A stretch of DNA of 64,000 bases from Actinomadura graeca. Its GTDB lineage: Bacteria > Actinomycetota > Actinomycetes > Streptosporangiales > Streptosporangiaceae. The stretch's first letter is position 1. Each line of letters starts with the position of its first letter. The translations under genes were made by a program, and so were the position numbers. Positions 25,620 to 34,664 of the stretch are shown piece after piece. Where the stretch lies: contig NZ_CP059572.1 in the NCBI RefSeq assembly GCF_019175365.1, positions 6,696,001 through 6,760,000 on the forward strand. The letters run 5' to 3'. The notes beneath the pieces are model-generated. The model had not been told where the DNA came from and made no database searches. It saw nothing but the letters and a program-made list of their open reading frames with translations.

Positions 25620-27797
25620 TCAGCCCACCGGGGCCGGCTTCGGCGGCGCGGGCTGCTCGCCCTCCCGGATCCCGAACCGGCCGTAGAGCCGGCGCAGCGG
25701 GCCGGGCGCCCACCAGTTCGCCGAGCCCAGCAGCCGCATGGTCGCGGGCACCAGCAGGGCCCGCACGACCGTCGCGTCCAGCACGATCGCGATGGCCATC
25801 CCGACGCCCGTCATCTTGATGAAGCTGATCCCCGAGGTCGCGAACGCGCCGATCACGACGATGAACAGCAGGGCCGCGCTGGTGATGATCGCGCCGGTGC
25901 GCTGCACGCCGGTGGCGACGGCCGTGGTGTTGGAGCCGGTCAGGTCGTACTGCTCCCGGACCCGTGACAGCAGGAACACCTCGTAGTCCATCGAGATGCC
26001 GAACAGCATCGCCAGCATCAGGATCGGCATCGACGGCTCGATCGTGCCCGTGGCGGTGAAGTCCAGCAGGCCGGACAGGTGGCCGTCCTGGAAGATCAGC
26101 ACCACCACGCCGAACGTCGCCGACAGCGACAGCAGGTTCATCACGATCGCCTTCAGCGGCAGCAGGATCGAGCCGAACGCCAGGAACAGCAGGGCGAACG
26201 TCACGCCGCCGACGAACAGGGCGAGCCAGGGGAGCGTCGCGCCGATGCTGCCGAGCTGGTCGACGATCTCGGCGGTCCGCCCGCCGACGTGCGCCTGCGC
26301 GCCGGGCGGCGGCGGGACGTCCCGGACGCTGCGGACCAGGTCCCGCGCGGCGCCGGAGTTCGGGTCGGCGTCGTAGCGCAGCGCGATCCGGGTGGTCGTG
26401 CCCTTGGCGCCGGTGACGGCGGCGCCCGTCACGCCGGGCAGGGCGTCCAGGCGGTCCCCGTACGCCTGGATCGCCCGCCGGTCGGCGGTGCCGGTCACCA
26501 CGGCCTCGATGGGGGCGGTGGCGTTGCGCGTGAAGCGGGTCTCCAGCGCCTCGGTGACGGCCCTGGCGTCGGTGCCGGCGGGCAGGACTTTGGCGTCGAC
26601 GCCGCCCCAGTCGATCCGCAGGAACGGGGTGCCGAGGGTGATGAGCAGCGCGATCGTGGCGACCGCGTACACCACGGGACGGCGCATCACGCTGTGCGCG
26701 AGCCGCCCCCACCAGCCCTCCACCCGCCGGGCGCCGGCGGCCTTGCGGCGGCGGACCGGCAGCGCGTTCACCCGGGGCCCGAGGACGGCCAGCAGCGCGG
26801 GCAGCACGGTCAGCGCGCCGATCATGCAGACGAAGACGGTGGCGATGCCGCCGTAGCCCATCGAGCGCAGGAAGTTCTGGTCGAACAGCAGCAGCCCGGA
26901 CAGCGACACCGCGACCGTGACGCCGGAGACCGCGACCGTGCGACCGGCGGTGGCCATCGTGGCGGCCACCGCGTCCTCGACGCGGGCGCGGCCGGGGTCC
27001 CGCCCGAGCTCCTCGCGGAACCGGCTCACCACGAACAGGCCGTAGTCGATCGCGAGGCCGAGCCCGAGGAAGGTCGTGATGTTCACCGCGAAGATCGACA
27101 CGTCGCCGACGTAGGTCAGCAGGTGCAGCGCGGTGAACGAGCCCAGGATGGCGATGCCGCCGACCGCCAGCGGCAGGCTCGCCGCCACCAGCCCCCCGAA
27201 GATCAATATCAGCAGCACCAGCAGGATCGGCATGGCCATGGACTCGGCCCGCCCGATGTCGGACGCGACGCGCTCGTTGATCGCCCTCCCGGTGCCGACG
27301 GGGCCGCCGACCTTGGCGGTGAGCCCGCCGCCGACCGACGCGAGGTCGCCCTTGATGGCGTCGTAGACGTCCTCACGCGCGGCCTCGTCCTTGCCCGCGA
27401 GCCGCAGGACGGCGTACGCGGCCGTCCGGTCCCGGCTGACGAACTGGGGCGACCTGGTCGTCCAGAAGGTGGCGGCCGAGGCGATCTTGCCGGGCGGCAG
27501 CGCGGCCAGCGCCCGCTCGACCGAGGACCGGAAGGCCGGGTCGTCGACCGTCGTGCCCGGGCGCGCCTGGTAGAGCACCACCACGTCCGCCTCGTCGCGG
27601 CCGAGGTCGCGCTCGGCGATCTCCGCCGCGCGGGCGCTCTCACTGCCCGGCGTGTTGAAGCCGCCGGAGGAACTGAGGGCGCCGAAGACGCCCGTCCCCC
27701 AGACGGCGGCGATCACGAGCAGGACGCCCGCGACCGCGAGCACCGCGCGCCGCCGCCGGTGCACCCACCGGCCCCATCGTTCGAACATCGTCGTCAC
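25620..27797 (-). CDS. MMPL-family (RND superfamily) membrane transporter
   Basis: The 725-residue protein has an N-terminal helix (RRRRAVLAVAGVLLVIAAVWG), a periplasmic-type loop, and a first transmembrane cluster (ILLVLLILIFGGLVAASL; FLGLGLAIDYGLFVVSRFREEL). A second half repeats this (PWLALFVGGVTFALLFLAF; MLFGISMDYEVFLLSRVREQY). The two DYG/DYE-containing helices are the proton-relay positions in the family. Members export lipids or drugs. A divergent TetR 126 bases away is the likely repressor. The start is GTG 27797, or ATG 27788 nine bases in. Confidence 0.92.
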   Translation of the reverse strand: MTTMFERWGRWVHRRRRAVLAVAGVLLVIAAVWGTGVFGALSSSGGFNTPGSESARAAEIAERDLGRDEADVVVLYQARPGTTVDDPAFRSSVERALAALPPGKIASAATFWTTRSPQFVSRDRTAAYAVLRLAGKDEAAREDVYDAIKGDLASVGGGLTAKVGGPVGTGRAINERVASDIGRAESMAMPILLVLLILIFGGLVAASLPLAVGGIAILGSFTALHLLTYVGDVSIFAVNITTFLGLGLAIDYGLFVVSRFREELGRDPGRARVEDAVAATMATAGRTVAVSGVTVAVSLSGLLLFDQNFLRSMGYGGIATVFVCMIGALTVLPALLAVLGPRVNALPVRRRKAAGARRVEGWWGRLAHSVMRRPVVYAVATIALLITLGTPFLRIDWGGVDAKVLPAGTDARAVTEALETRFTRNATAPIEAVVTGTADRRAIQAYGDRLDALPGVTGAAVTGAKGTTTRIALRYDADPNSGAARDLVRSVRDVPPPPGAQAHVGGRTAEIVDQLGSIGATLPWLALFVGGVTFALLFLAFGSILLPLKAIVMNLLSLSATFGVVVLIFQDGHLSGLLDFTATGTIEPSMPILMLAMLFGISMDYEVFLLSRVREQYDLTGSNTTAVATGVQRTGAIITSAALLFIVVIGAFATSGISFIKMTGVGMAIAIVLDATVVRALLVPATMRLLGSANWWAPGPLRRLYGRFGIREGEQPAPPKPAPVG

Positions 27798-27821
27798 TCC
27801 CGGTTATCGCTGCTCACGCTG

Positions 27822-27852
27822 GTTAACGTCGTTTACTGCTAACGGTGTTAAC
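27822..27852. promoter_or_regulatory. Candidate TetR operator between MMPL and TetR genes
   Basis: Two GTTAAC hexamers at 27822-27827 and 27847-27852 bound an imperfect inverted repeat with matching CGTT cores (11 of 15 arm positions). It lies in the 126-base divergent region, which is AT-richer than its surroundings. That is the expected place for a TetR repressor that controls both genes. Confidence 0.45.
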
Positions 27853-27923
27853 ATTGCATATGTCGTTCACTCTCGTCAATGGTGTTTCTTGCGGAATCAT
27901 GCGGGGGCGGCACGGGAGGGAAG

Positions 27924-28646
27924 GTGGGCGAGGTGGGCACACGGCGCGACCGGTTGCGGGCGGCGACGGTCAAAGAGATCTCCGAGACGGCCCGGCGCAT
28001 CCTCGTCGAGGAGGGCCCCGAGGCCGTCTCGCTGCGGGCCATCGCCCGCGCGATGGGGATGACCGCCCCGGCGCTGTACCGCTACTTCGACAGCCACAGT
28101 GAGCTGCTGCGGCACCTCGTCGGCGACATCTTCACCGAGCTGACCGAGGAGCTGCACGGCGCCATGCACGCCGTCGAGGGCACCGACATGAGCGGCAAGT
28201 TCCTCGCGGTGGCGCGCCAGTTCCGCCTGTGGGCGCTCGCGCACCCGCGCGAGTACGCGCTGCTTTTCGGCACCCCCGTCCGCGGCGCCACCCGGCAGGA
28301 GGAGGTCGACTTCGCCGAGGAGTGCGCCCGCGAGTTCGGCTGGACGTTCATGGCGCTCTTCCTGGAGCTGTGGCAGAAGAGCCCGTTCCCCATTCCCGCA
28401 GACGAGGAGATCGCCCCCGCCCTGCGCCCGCAGCTGCGCCGCTACCGCGACGACGTCCTCGGCCTCGACCTGCCGCTCGGGGTGCTCCAGCAGTTCCTGA
28501 AGTGCTGGATCCGGCTCCAGGGCGGCGTCAGCCTGGAGGTCTTCGGGCACCTGGAGTTCGCCCTGGACGACGCCGCCCCCATGTTCGAGCTGATGCTCTC
28601 CGAGGTCGGTCCCACCCTGGGCCTCACCTACACGCCTCCGCGCTGA
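27924..28646 (+). CDS. TetR-family regulator, divergent from the MMPL transporter
   Basis: The protein (about 240 residues) has a TetR DNA-binding domain (SETARRILVEEGPEAVSLRA, MTAPALYRYFDSH) and a C-terminal TetR_C-type domain (FRLWALAHPREYALLFGTPV), common among actinomycete efflux regulators. It likely represses itself and the MMPL gene. GTG 27924 or 27933 follow GGGAGGGAA; ATG 27879 would add an unconserved stretch. Confidence 0.85.
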   Translation: MGEVGTRRDRLRAATVKEISETARRILVEEGPEAVSLRAIARAMGMTAPALYRYFDSHSELLRHLVGDIFTELTEELHGAMHAVEGTDMSGKFLAVARQFRLWALAHPREYALLFGTPVRGATRQEEVDFAEECAREFGWTFMALFLELWQKSPFPIPADEEIAPALRPQLRRYRDDVLGLDLPLGVLQQFLKCWIRLQGGVSLEVFGHLEFALDDAAPMFELMLSEVGPTLGLTYTPPR

Positions 28647-28756
28647 CCCGCCGATCACGTCACGTCCCTTCGCCGTGGAGGCCGGACGCGCACCACTCTC
28701 GGCGCCGCCCGGCGGCCCCGCCTCCGCCGCCGGGCCGCAGACGCGGCCGGTGGGAG

Positions 28757-28786
28757 GACGGCCCTCCTCCAGCCGGAGGAGCCGTC
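28757..28786 (+). terminator. Bulged hairpin after the tetR gene
   Basis: TCCTCC (28765-28770) pairs with GGAGGA (28775-28780) around a four-base loop. An outer GACGGC/GCCGTC pairing (28757-28762 with 28781-28786) adds six more pairs past a two-base bulge. It lies 110 bases after the tetR stop and 30 bases before the kinase gene. Confidence 0.35.
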
Positions 28787-28814
28787 GCGGCGGGCGGGCT
28801 CCTACGATCGAGGC

Positions 28815-30104
28815 GTGCTGATGCGATGGACGGAGCGGGCCTTCCACGGCGGCCCCGACGGCGGCTCGGCCCCCGCGCGCCTGGTCGTGCTCACCGCGCT
28901 CGGACTCGGCGACGTGTGCCTGCTGCACCGCCCGCAGGACGCCACCGACCTCGTGATCGCGCTCACCGGGTTCGCGGCCTGCGTCGCCGGCTGCCTGCTG
29001 CCCCCCGCGTCGCGCGCCGCACCTGCCGCGCCGGTCGCGCCGGTCGCGCTGGCGGCGCTGCTGGTCCTCGGCGACGTGCTCGGCGCGCACGCCGCGATCA
29101 CCCTCAAGGCGATGATCGCGTTCACGCTGTTCGAGCTGGCGCTGCGCCCGCACCGCGGCCGTGTCCTCGCCGCCGTGGCCGTCCTCGTCGCGGCGCTGCT
29201 GTGCGCGCACGCGGTCGGCACCGCGGGCGACGTCCCGCCGACGCTGTTCCGGCTCTCGGTGCTCATCGGGGTCCCGCTGCTGCTCGGCTCCTCCATCCGG
29301 CTCGCGCGGGAGAACGCGCGGCGGGCGCGCGAGGCGATGGCCGAGCAGGAGCGGCGGCGCCGGTCGGAGACCCTCGCCGCGCGTGCGGCCGAGCGCACCG
29401 TCATCGCCCGCGAGCTGCACGACCTCGTCGCGCACCACGTGTCGTCGATGGTGCTGCGCGTCGGGATCGCCCGGCACGTCCTGCCGTCCGCCGACCCGCG
29501 GGTGACCGAGGTCCTGGACGACCTGCACGCCTCCGGCGCGTCCGCGCTCGCCGACCTGCGGCACCTCGTGGCGGTGCTGCGCGACCCCGGCCTCGTCCAA
29601 GGCGAGCCCGGCGTGTCCCTGGTCGAGCGCGCCGGGCTGCCCGCCGCGCTGGAGGCGGCGCTGGAGCGGGGACGGCGGGCCGGGCTGGCGATCGACGCCG
29701 CCATCGACCCGCAGGTCACCGGGCTGGACGCCGTCCGGCGGCTGACCGTGCTGCGGATCGTCCAGGAGGGGCTGGCGAACGTGGCCCGCCACGCGGGGCC
29801 CGGCACGTCCGCGGAGCTGTCGGTGCGGGTCGACGGACAGGCCGTCCGGCTGGAGATCGCCGACGACGGCGCCGCCGGTCCGGGGCCCTCCGGCGGGCCG
29901 ATCGCGCCGTTCGGGCCGTCCGGCCACGGGCTCGCCGGGATGACCGAGCGCGTCGAGCTGCTCGGCGGCACCCTCGCCGCCGGGCCGCGCGAGCGCGGCG
30001 GCTGGCGGCTGCTGGCCGAGATCCCCGCGCCGGCGCCCGCCCCCGACCCCGCGCCGGAGTCCGAGCCGTCCGAGCCGTCCGAGCCGTCCGGGCGGGCCGC
30101 GTGA
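28815..30104 (+). CDS. Sensor histidine kinase, NarL/DesK type
   Basis: The 429-residue kinase has about four to five membrane helices in the first 160 residues. A HisKA_3 dimerisation domain follows with ARELHDLVAHHVSSMVL (phospho-accepting histidine), then HATPase_c (VLRIVQEGLANVARHAG, EIADDG, GHGLAGMTERVELLGG). The tail is proline/glutamate-rich with SEPSEPSEPS repeats. It phosphorylates the response regulator encoded next, whose GTG overlaps its stop (GTGA). The signal is unknown. Confidence 0.92.
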   Translation: MLMRWTERAFHGGPDGGSAPARLVVLTALGLGDVCLLHRPQDATDLVIALTGFAACVAGCLLPPASRAAPAAPVAPVALAALLVLGDVLGAHAAITLKAMIAFTLFELALRPHRGRVLAAVAVLVAALLCAHAVGTAGDVPPTLFRLSVLIGVPLLLGSSIRLARENARRAREAMAEQERRRRSETLAARAAERTVIARELHDLVAHHVSSMVLRVGIARHVLPSADPRVTEVLDDLHASGASALADLRHLVAVLRDPGLVQGEPGVSLVERAGLPAALEAALERGRRAGLAIDAAIDPQVTGLDAVRRLTVLRIVQEGLANVARHAGPGTSAELSVRVDGQAVRLEIADDGAAGPGPSGGPIAPFGPSGHGLAGMTERVELLGGTLAAGPRERGGWRLLAEIPAPAPAPDPAPESEPSEPSEPSGRAA

Positions 30105-30766
30105 TCCGCGTGCTGCTGGTGGACGACCAGCAGCTCGTCCGGATGGGCCTGCGGATGCTCTGCGACTCCGCGCCCGACATGGAGGTCGTCGGGGAGGCCG
30201 GCGACGGGCGGGACGCGCCGCGGCTGGTGGAGGAGCTGCACCCCGACGTCGTCCTGATGGACCTGCGGATGCCCGGGGTCGACGGCATCGCCGCGACCCG
30301 CCGGATCGCGGCGGCCCGGCCGTCCGTCCGGGTCGTGGTGCTCACCACGTTCGACGACGACGACCACCTCTACCCCGCGCTCGCCGCGGGCGCGGCCGGG
30401 TTCCTGGTGAAGGACGCGCCGCCGACCGAGCTGCTGCGCGCGATCCGCATGGCCGCCGACGGCGAGGCCCCCTACGGCCGGGACGTCCTCGCGCGGCTGG
30501 TCGAGCAGGCGGTCCGCGCCCGCGCGGAGGCCGGCGCGGAGGCGGCGGAGGACGCGCGGCGGGCGCCCGCGGGCCTGACCGCGCGGGAGGAGGAGGTGCT
30601 GGGCCTGGTCGGCGCCGGGCTGTCCAACCGGGAGATCGCCGACCGCCTCCACCTCGGCGTCACGACCGTGAAGACCCACGTCGCGAACCTGATGCGCAAG
30701 ACCGGCTGCCCCAACCGCATCCGGCTCGCCGTCCTGGCCGTGCAGACCGGGGTCACGCCCGGCTGA
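30101..30766 (+). CDS. LuxR/NarL-family response regulator
   Basis: The 221-residue regulator has a receiver domain (LLVDDQQLVR, VVLMDLRMPGVDG with the phospho-aspartate, VLTTFDDDDH, GFLVKDAPP). A C-terminal LuxR helix-turn-helix follows (LTAREEEVLGLVGAGLSNRE, LGVTTVKTHVANLMRKTG). An alanine/glutamate-rich linker joins them. It overlaps the kinase gene by four bases, which ensures paired synthesis. Targets are unknown. Confidence 0.94.
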   Translation: MIRVLLVDDQQLVRMGLRMLCDSAPDMEVVGEAGDGRDAPRLVEELHPDVVLMDLRMPGVDGIAATRRIAAARPSVRVVVLTTFDDDDHLYPALAAGAAGFLVKDAPPTELLRAIRMAADGEAPYGRDVLARLVEQAVRARAEAGAEAAEDARRAPAGLTAREEEVLGLVGAGLSNREIADRLHLGVTTVKTHVANLMRKTGCPNRIRLAVLAVQTGVTPG

Positions 30767-30824
30767 CGGCACGCCCGGCCGACGGAGTGGACCCGCGCCC
30801 GGTGGACCCGCGCCCGGCATGACG

Positions 30825-30854
30825 GGACCCCGGACCCGCAGGGGCCCGGGGTCC
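30825..30854. terminator. Hairpin between convergent response regulator and moeZ
   Basis: GGACCCCGG (30825-30833) and CCGGGGTCC (30846-30854) form a 9-base stem with a 12-base loop in the 99-base convergent gap. Just upstream, a perfect 15-base tandem duplication occupies 30787-30816. It probably ends both transcripts. Confidence 0.55.
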
Positions 30855-30865
30855 TCGTTCCGGCC

Positions 30866-32047
30866 CTAGTAGGACGGGAGGCTGGGGTCGATCTGGTTCA
30901 CCCAGGCCAGGACGCCGCCGCCGACGTGCACCGCGTCGCCGAAGCCGGCGTTCTTCACCACGGCCAGCGCCTCCGCCGACCGCACGCCCGACTTGCAGTG
31001 CAGGACGATCCTGCGGTCCTGCGGGAGCCGCTCCAGCGCCGAGCCGTCGAGGAACTCGCCCTTGGGGATCAGCGTCGCACCGGGGATCGAGACGATCTCG
31101 TACTCGTTCGGCTCGCGCACGTCCACCAGGAAGATGTCCTCGCCGCGGTCCTGCATGTCCTTGAGGTCGCGGACGGAGATCGTGGACTGCGCGGCGGCCT
31201 CGGCGGCCTCCTCCGAGACCGCGCCGCAGAACGCCTCGTAGTCCTCCAGCAGCTCGGTCTGCGTCGGGTTCTTCCCGCACAGCGGGCACTCGGGGTCCTT
31301 GCGGACCTTGACCGACCGGTACGTCATCTCCAGCGCGTCGTAGATCATCAGCCGGCCGACGAGCGGCTCGCCGATGCCCGCGAGGAGCTTGATGGCCTCG
31401 TTCACCTGGATCGAGCCGATCGACGCGCACAGCACGCCGAGCACCCCGCCCTCGGCGCAGGACGGCACCATGCCGGGCGGCGGCGGCTCGGGGTACAGGC
31501 AGCGGTAGCAGGGGCCGTGCTCGGCCCAGAACACCGACGCCTGCCCGTCGAACCGGTAGATCGAGCCCCACACGTACGGCTTGCCGAGCAGCACGGCCGC
31601 GTCGTTCACCATGTACCGGGTGGCGAAGTTGTCGGTGCCGTCCAGGATCAGGTCGTACCCGCGGAAGACGTCCAGGACGTTGTCGCGGTCGAGCGCGGTG
31701 TTGTGCACCACCACATCGATCAGCGGGTTGATCTCGCGGACGGTCGCGGCGGCCGACTCGACCTTCGGCTTGCCGAGCGAGGACTGCCGGTGGATGACCT
31801 GGCGTTGCAAATTGGACTCGTCCACGACGTCGAAGTCGACGACGCCGAGCGTGCCGACCCCGGCGGCGGCGAGGTACATCAGGGCCGGGGACCCGAGGCC
31901 GCCCGCGCCGACGACCAGGACCTTGGCGTTCTTGAGGCGCTTCTGCCCGGCCATCCCGACGTCGGGGATGATCAGGTGCCGCGAGTAGCGGTTGACCTCG
32001 TCGCGGGTGAGCTCGGCTGCGGGCTCGACCAGAGGTGGCAACGACAC
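30866..32047 (-). CDS. moeZ: Adenylyltransferase/sulfurtransferase MoeZ
   Basis: The 393-residue protein joins an E1-like ThiF/MoeB domain (NRYSRHLIIPDVGMAGQ, VVGAGGLGSPALMYLAAAG, LDGTDNFATRYMVND) to a C-terminal rhodanese domain whose loop is HCKSGVRS with the catalytic cysteine. Zinc CxxC pairs (CYRC, CPLC) are present. It adenylates and thiocarboxylates ubiquitin-like sulfur carriers for molybdopterin and thiamine-type or CysO-type pathways. GTG 32047 follows AGGAGC. Mycobacterial moeZ occupies the same neighbourhood. Confidence 0.94.
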   Translation of the reverse strand: MSLPPLVEPAAELTRDEVNRYSRHLIIPDVGMAGQKRLKNAKVLVVGAGGLGSPALMYLAAAGVGTLGVVDFDVVDESNLQRQVIHRQSSLGKPKVESAAATVREINPLIDVVVHNTALDRDNVLDVFRGYDLILDGTDNFATRYMVNDAAVLLGKPYVWGSIYRFDGQASVFWAEHGPCYRCLYPEPPPPGMVPSCAEGGVLGVLCASIGSIQVNEAIKLLAGIGEPLVGRLMIYDALEMTYRSVKVRKDPECPLCGKNPTQTELLEDYEAFCGAVSEEAAEAAAQSTISVRDLKDMQDRGEDIFLVDVREPNEYEIVSIPGATLIPKGEFLDGSALERLPQDRRIVLHCKSGVRSAEALAVVKNAGFGDAVHVGGGVLAWVNQIDPSLPSY

Positions 32048-32226
32048 GGTGGATGCTCCTGTGCTGACGCTCGGCTTGGGACGGGGGCGGACGTGTTCGT
32101 CCTCTCGGCACAACCTTGCCATGTCCAGGGGAATTCCCGGACGGCGGCGTCCCGCCGGGCACCGGACGGGTGCCTTACCCCGATGTCAGGGCGGATTGTT
32201 GTCCACCGCGGCTAATCTTGGCTGTT

Positions 32227-33132
32227 GTGGCATTCCTGCCCTCCTCCCAGCAGCCGCCCCCGCGGCGGCCCCCGTACCCGCCCGGCCCGCCCGCCGCCGA
32301 CCCGCGGCGCCCGCCTGCCGGACCGTTCGGGGGCATGCCCGCGGGCGCTCCCCCCGGGATGGCGGTGCCGCCCCCCGGCCCCAAGATCACCGTGCTGGGG
32401 CTGCGCGCGCGGCAGTGGATGGTCGTCGCCATCGTCCTCGCCGCCGTCTACCTCGTCACGACCGCCGTCGCCCTCACCGGGGCCTGGACGACCCTGCACC
32501 GCGACCCCACCAACGCCGAGCTCCAGCGCGCCGCGAACGCCGAGGTGGCGCGGCGCTGGCAGGCGTGGACGGTCGAGCGCGTCTTCCCGGGCCGGATCAG
32601 CTACACCCCCGACGAGGGCCGCAGCGAATACGCGACGCGCACGGGCGTCGTCCCCGACACCGCCTGCGAGCAGGCCGTCGACGCCGGGATCCTGACCACG
32701 CTGCGCAAGCACGGCTGCAAGGCGGTGCTGCGCGCCACCTACACCGACCAGCTCGAAGGGATCGTCGTCACGGTCGGCGTCGCGGTCTTCCCCGACCCCT
32801 GGGAGGCCGACCGCGCGTTCAAGGAGCTCCCCGACTCGCACGGCCCGGACGGGACGGGTTCCGTCCAGCCCGCGCTGAAGGCCGCCGCGTTCCCCGGGAC
32901 GGCGTCCGCCACGTTCACCGACGCCGCGCGGCAGGACCGCACCTTCGACCGCGGCGGGCCGTACGTGGTGCTGACCACCTCCGGCCAGAGCGACGGGCGC
33001 CCCGCGAAGGCCATCACCAAGAAGCGCCCCGGGGAGCCGTTCGGCGTGGCGCCGCAGATCGGCCACACGATCGCGCGGGCGATGTCCATCCGCTCCCTGC
33101 CGGACTGCTCCAGCCGGGAGTGGCGATGCTGA
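32227..33132 (+). CDS. Single-pass membrane protein of unknown function, partner of the subtilase
   Basis: The 301-residue protein has a proline-rich cytoplasmic segment (about 1-50), one membrane helix (WMVVAIVLAAVYLVTTAVAL), and an exported domain of about 220 residues. That domain has a cysteine pair (DTACEQAV and KHGCKAVL) and a YTDQLEGIVVTVGVAVFPD core. No family is recognised. It overlaps the following subtilase gene by seven bases, so the two are co-translated and probably work together at the membrane. Confidence 0.75.
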   Translation: MAFLPSSQQPPPRRPPYPPGPPAADPRRPPAGPFGGMPAGAPPGMAVPPPGPKITVLGLRARQWMVVAIVLAAVYLVTTAVALTGAWTTLHRDPTNAELQRAANAEVARRWQAWTVERVFPGRISYTPDEGRSEYATRTGVVPDTACEQAVDAGILTTLRKHGCKAVLRATYTDQLEGIVVTVGVAVFPDPWEADRAFKELPDSHGPDGTGSVQPALKAAAFPGTASATFTDAARQDRTFDRGGPYVVLTTSGQSDGRPAKAITKKRPGEPFGVAPQIGHTIARAMSIRSLPDCSSREWRC

Positions 33133-34664
33133 CCCGGGCGCGGGCGGCGCGCGCGGCCGCGGCCGTCCTCGCGGCGGCGGTCACCGGGGCGTGGCTGGTC
33201 CCGGTGACGGCGCACGCCGACGAGGTCCGCCGGCGGCAGAAGCCGATCCTGGACGTCCTGGACATCCACGCCGCCTGGAAGGTCACCCGCGGCCGGGGCG
33301 TGACGGTGGCGGTGGTCGACACCGGCGTCGACGCCGGCCACCCCGACCTGTCCGGGTCGGTCACCACGGGCCCGAACATGCTCGCCCCGATCGACGCGGG
33401 GACGAAGCCGGCCCGCATGCACGGCACCAACATGGCCTCGCTGATCGCCGGGCACGGCCACGGCGCGGGCGGCGGCTCCGGCGTCATCGGGATGGCGCCC
33501 GAGGCCCGCGTCCTCGCGATCCGGGTGATCGGCGAGAAGGAGGACGCCAGCTTCCGGCGCTTCCGCACCGACGAGCGGGCCAAGAGCGCGGTGGCGCGCG
33601 GCATCCGCTACGCCGCCGACCACGGCGCCGACGTCATCAACCTCTCCCTCGGCGAGAACCAGGAGTCCTCGGAGGAACGCGCGGCCGTCGGCTACGCCAT
33701 CGGCAAGGGGGTCGTGGTGGTCGCGGCGGCCGGCAACGACGGCGACGAGGGCAGGCTCCTCGACGGCGACGGCTTCGCGCCCTACTCCTACCCCGCGTCC
33801 TACCCGGGGGTCATCGCGGTCGCGGCGACGGACGCGACGCACGGACGGGTCCCGTTCTCCAACCGCAACTACTCCGTCCTGCTCGCCGCGCCCGGCGTGG
33901 GGCTGCCCGTCGCGGCGCCGGACGGCAACTACTACGTCAGCGGCGGCACCAGCGACTCCTGCGCGATCGTGTCCGGGATCGCGGCGCTGATCCGCGCCAG
34001 GCACCCGAAGCTGCCGCCCGCGCTGGTGTCCCAGGCCCTCGTGGCGGGAACCCGCTACGGGCCCGGCGGCAGGTACGACCCGGAGGTCGGGTTCGGCGAG
34101 GTCAACGCCCAGCGCGCCCTCGCCGCCGCGGACACGCTGACGTCCGGCCGCACCGGCGCCGTCGCCGGGAAGGCGCCCCGCGAACGGTTCGGCGGCGCCC
34201 GGCCCGGCCCGGTGGAGGTCATCGAGCGGCCCGGCTGGGTCACGCCGCTGATCGTGACGATCCTGGCCGTCGGCGCCGGAGGCACGCTGGCGGCCGCCGC
34301 GATCTCGGTCGCCTTCGCCCGCCGCCACCCCCGCCCGGCCCTGTCCGGTATGCCCGGCGCCGCGCCGTCCGCCCCCCGGAGCTTCGGCGCACCGGGTCTC
34401 GGCCCGCAGGAATACCGCCCGCGGGGACACGGCCCGCAGGGGTACGCCTCGCAGGGGTACGGGCCGGAAGGGTACGGGCCGCAGGGTGCCCGGCCGCCGT
34501 CGCCGTCCGCGTCCCGCCCCTCCTACGATCCGGCGGGCCCGCCGCACGCGCGCCCGCCGTCCGGTGCGCCGTCGTTCGCGCCCCCGGGCGCACCCGCGGA
34601 CCCGCGTCCCGGCCCGCACACCGACCCGCCGGAGGAGCCTCCTGCCGGTGGGAGGATCGGGTGA
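33126..34664 (+). CDS. Membrane-anchored S8 subtilisin-like protease (mycosin-like)
   Basis: The 512-residue protein has a signal peptide (to about HADE, residue 35), then the subtilase triad: VVDTGVDAGHPD (Asp), MHGTNMASLIAGHG (His), and GGTSDSCAIVSG (Ser). A membrane helix near 380 (VTPLIVTILAVGAGGTLAAA) is followed by a glycine/proline/tyrosine-rich tail with PQGYGPEGYGPQG repeats. This layout resembles mycosins, although no type VII secretion genes are nearby. It overlaps the upstream membrane-protein gene and, by TGATG, the downstream ATL gene. Confidence 0.9.
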   Translation: MLTRARAARAAAAVLAAAVTGAWLVPVTAHADEVRRRQKPILDVLDIHAAWKVTRGRGVTVAVVDTGVDAGHPDLSGSVTTGPNMLAPIDAGTKPARMHGTNMASLIAGHGHGAGGGSGVIGMAPEARVLAIRVIGEKEDASFRRFRTDERAKSAVARGIRYAADHGADVINLSLGENQESSEERAAVGYAIGKGVVVVAAAGNDGDEGRLLDGDGFAPYSYPASYPGVIAVAATDATHGRVPFSNRNYSVLLAAPGVGLPVAAPDGNYYVSGGTSDSCAIVSGIAALIRARHPKLPPALVSQALVAGTRYGPGGRYDPEVGFGEVNAQRALAAADTLTSGRTGAVAGKAPRERFGGARPGPVEVIERPGWVTPLIVTILAVGAGGTLAAAAISVAFARRHPRPALSGMPGAAPSAPRSFGAPGLGPQEYRPRGHGPQGYASQGYGPEGYGPQGARPPSPSASRPSYDPAGPPHARPPSGAPSFAPPGAPADPRPGPHTDPPEEPPAGGRIG

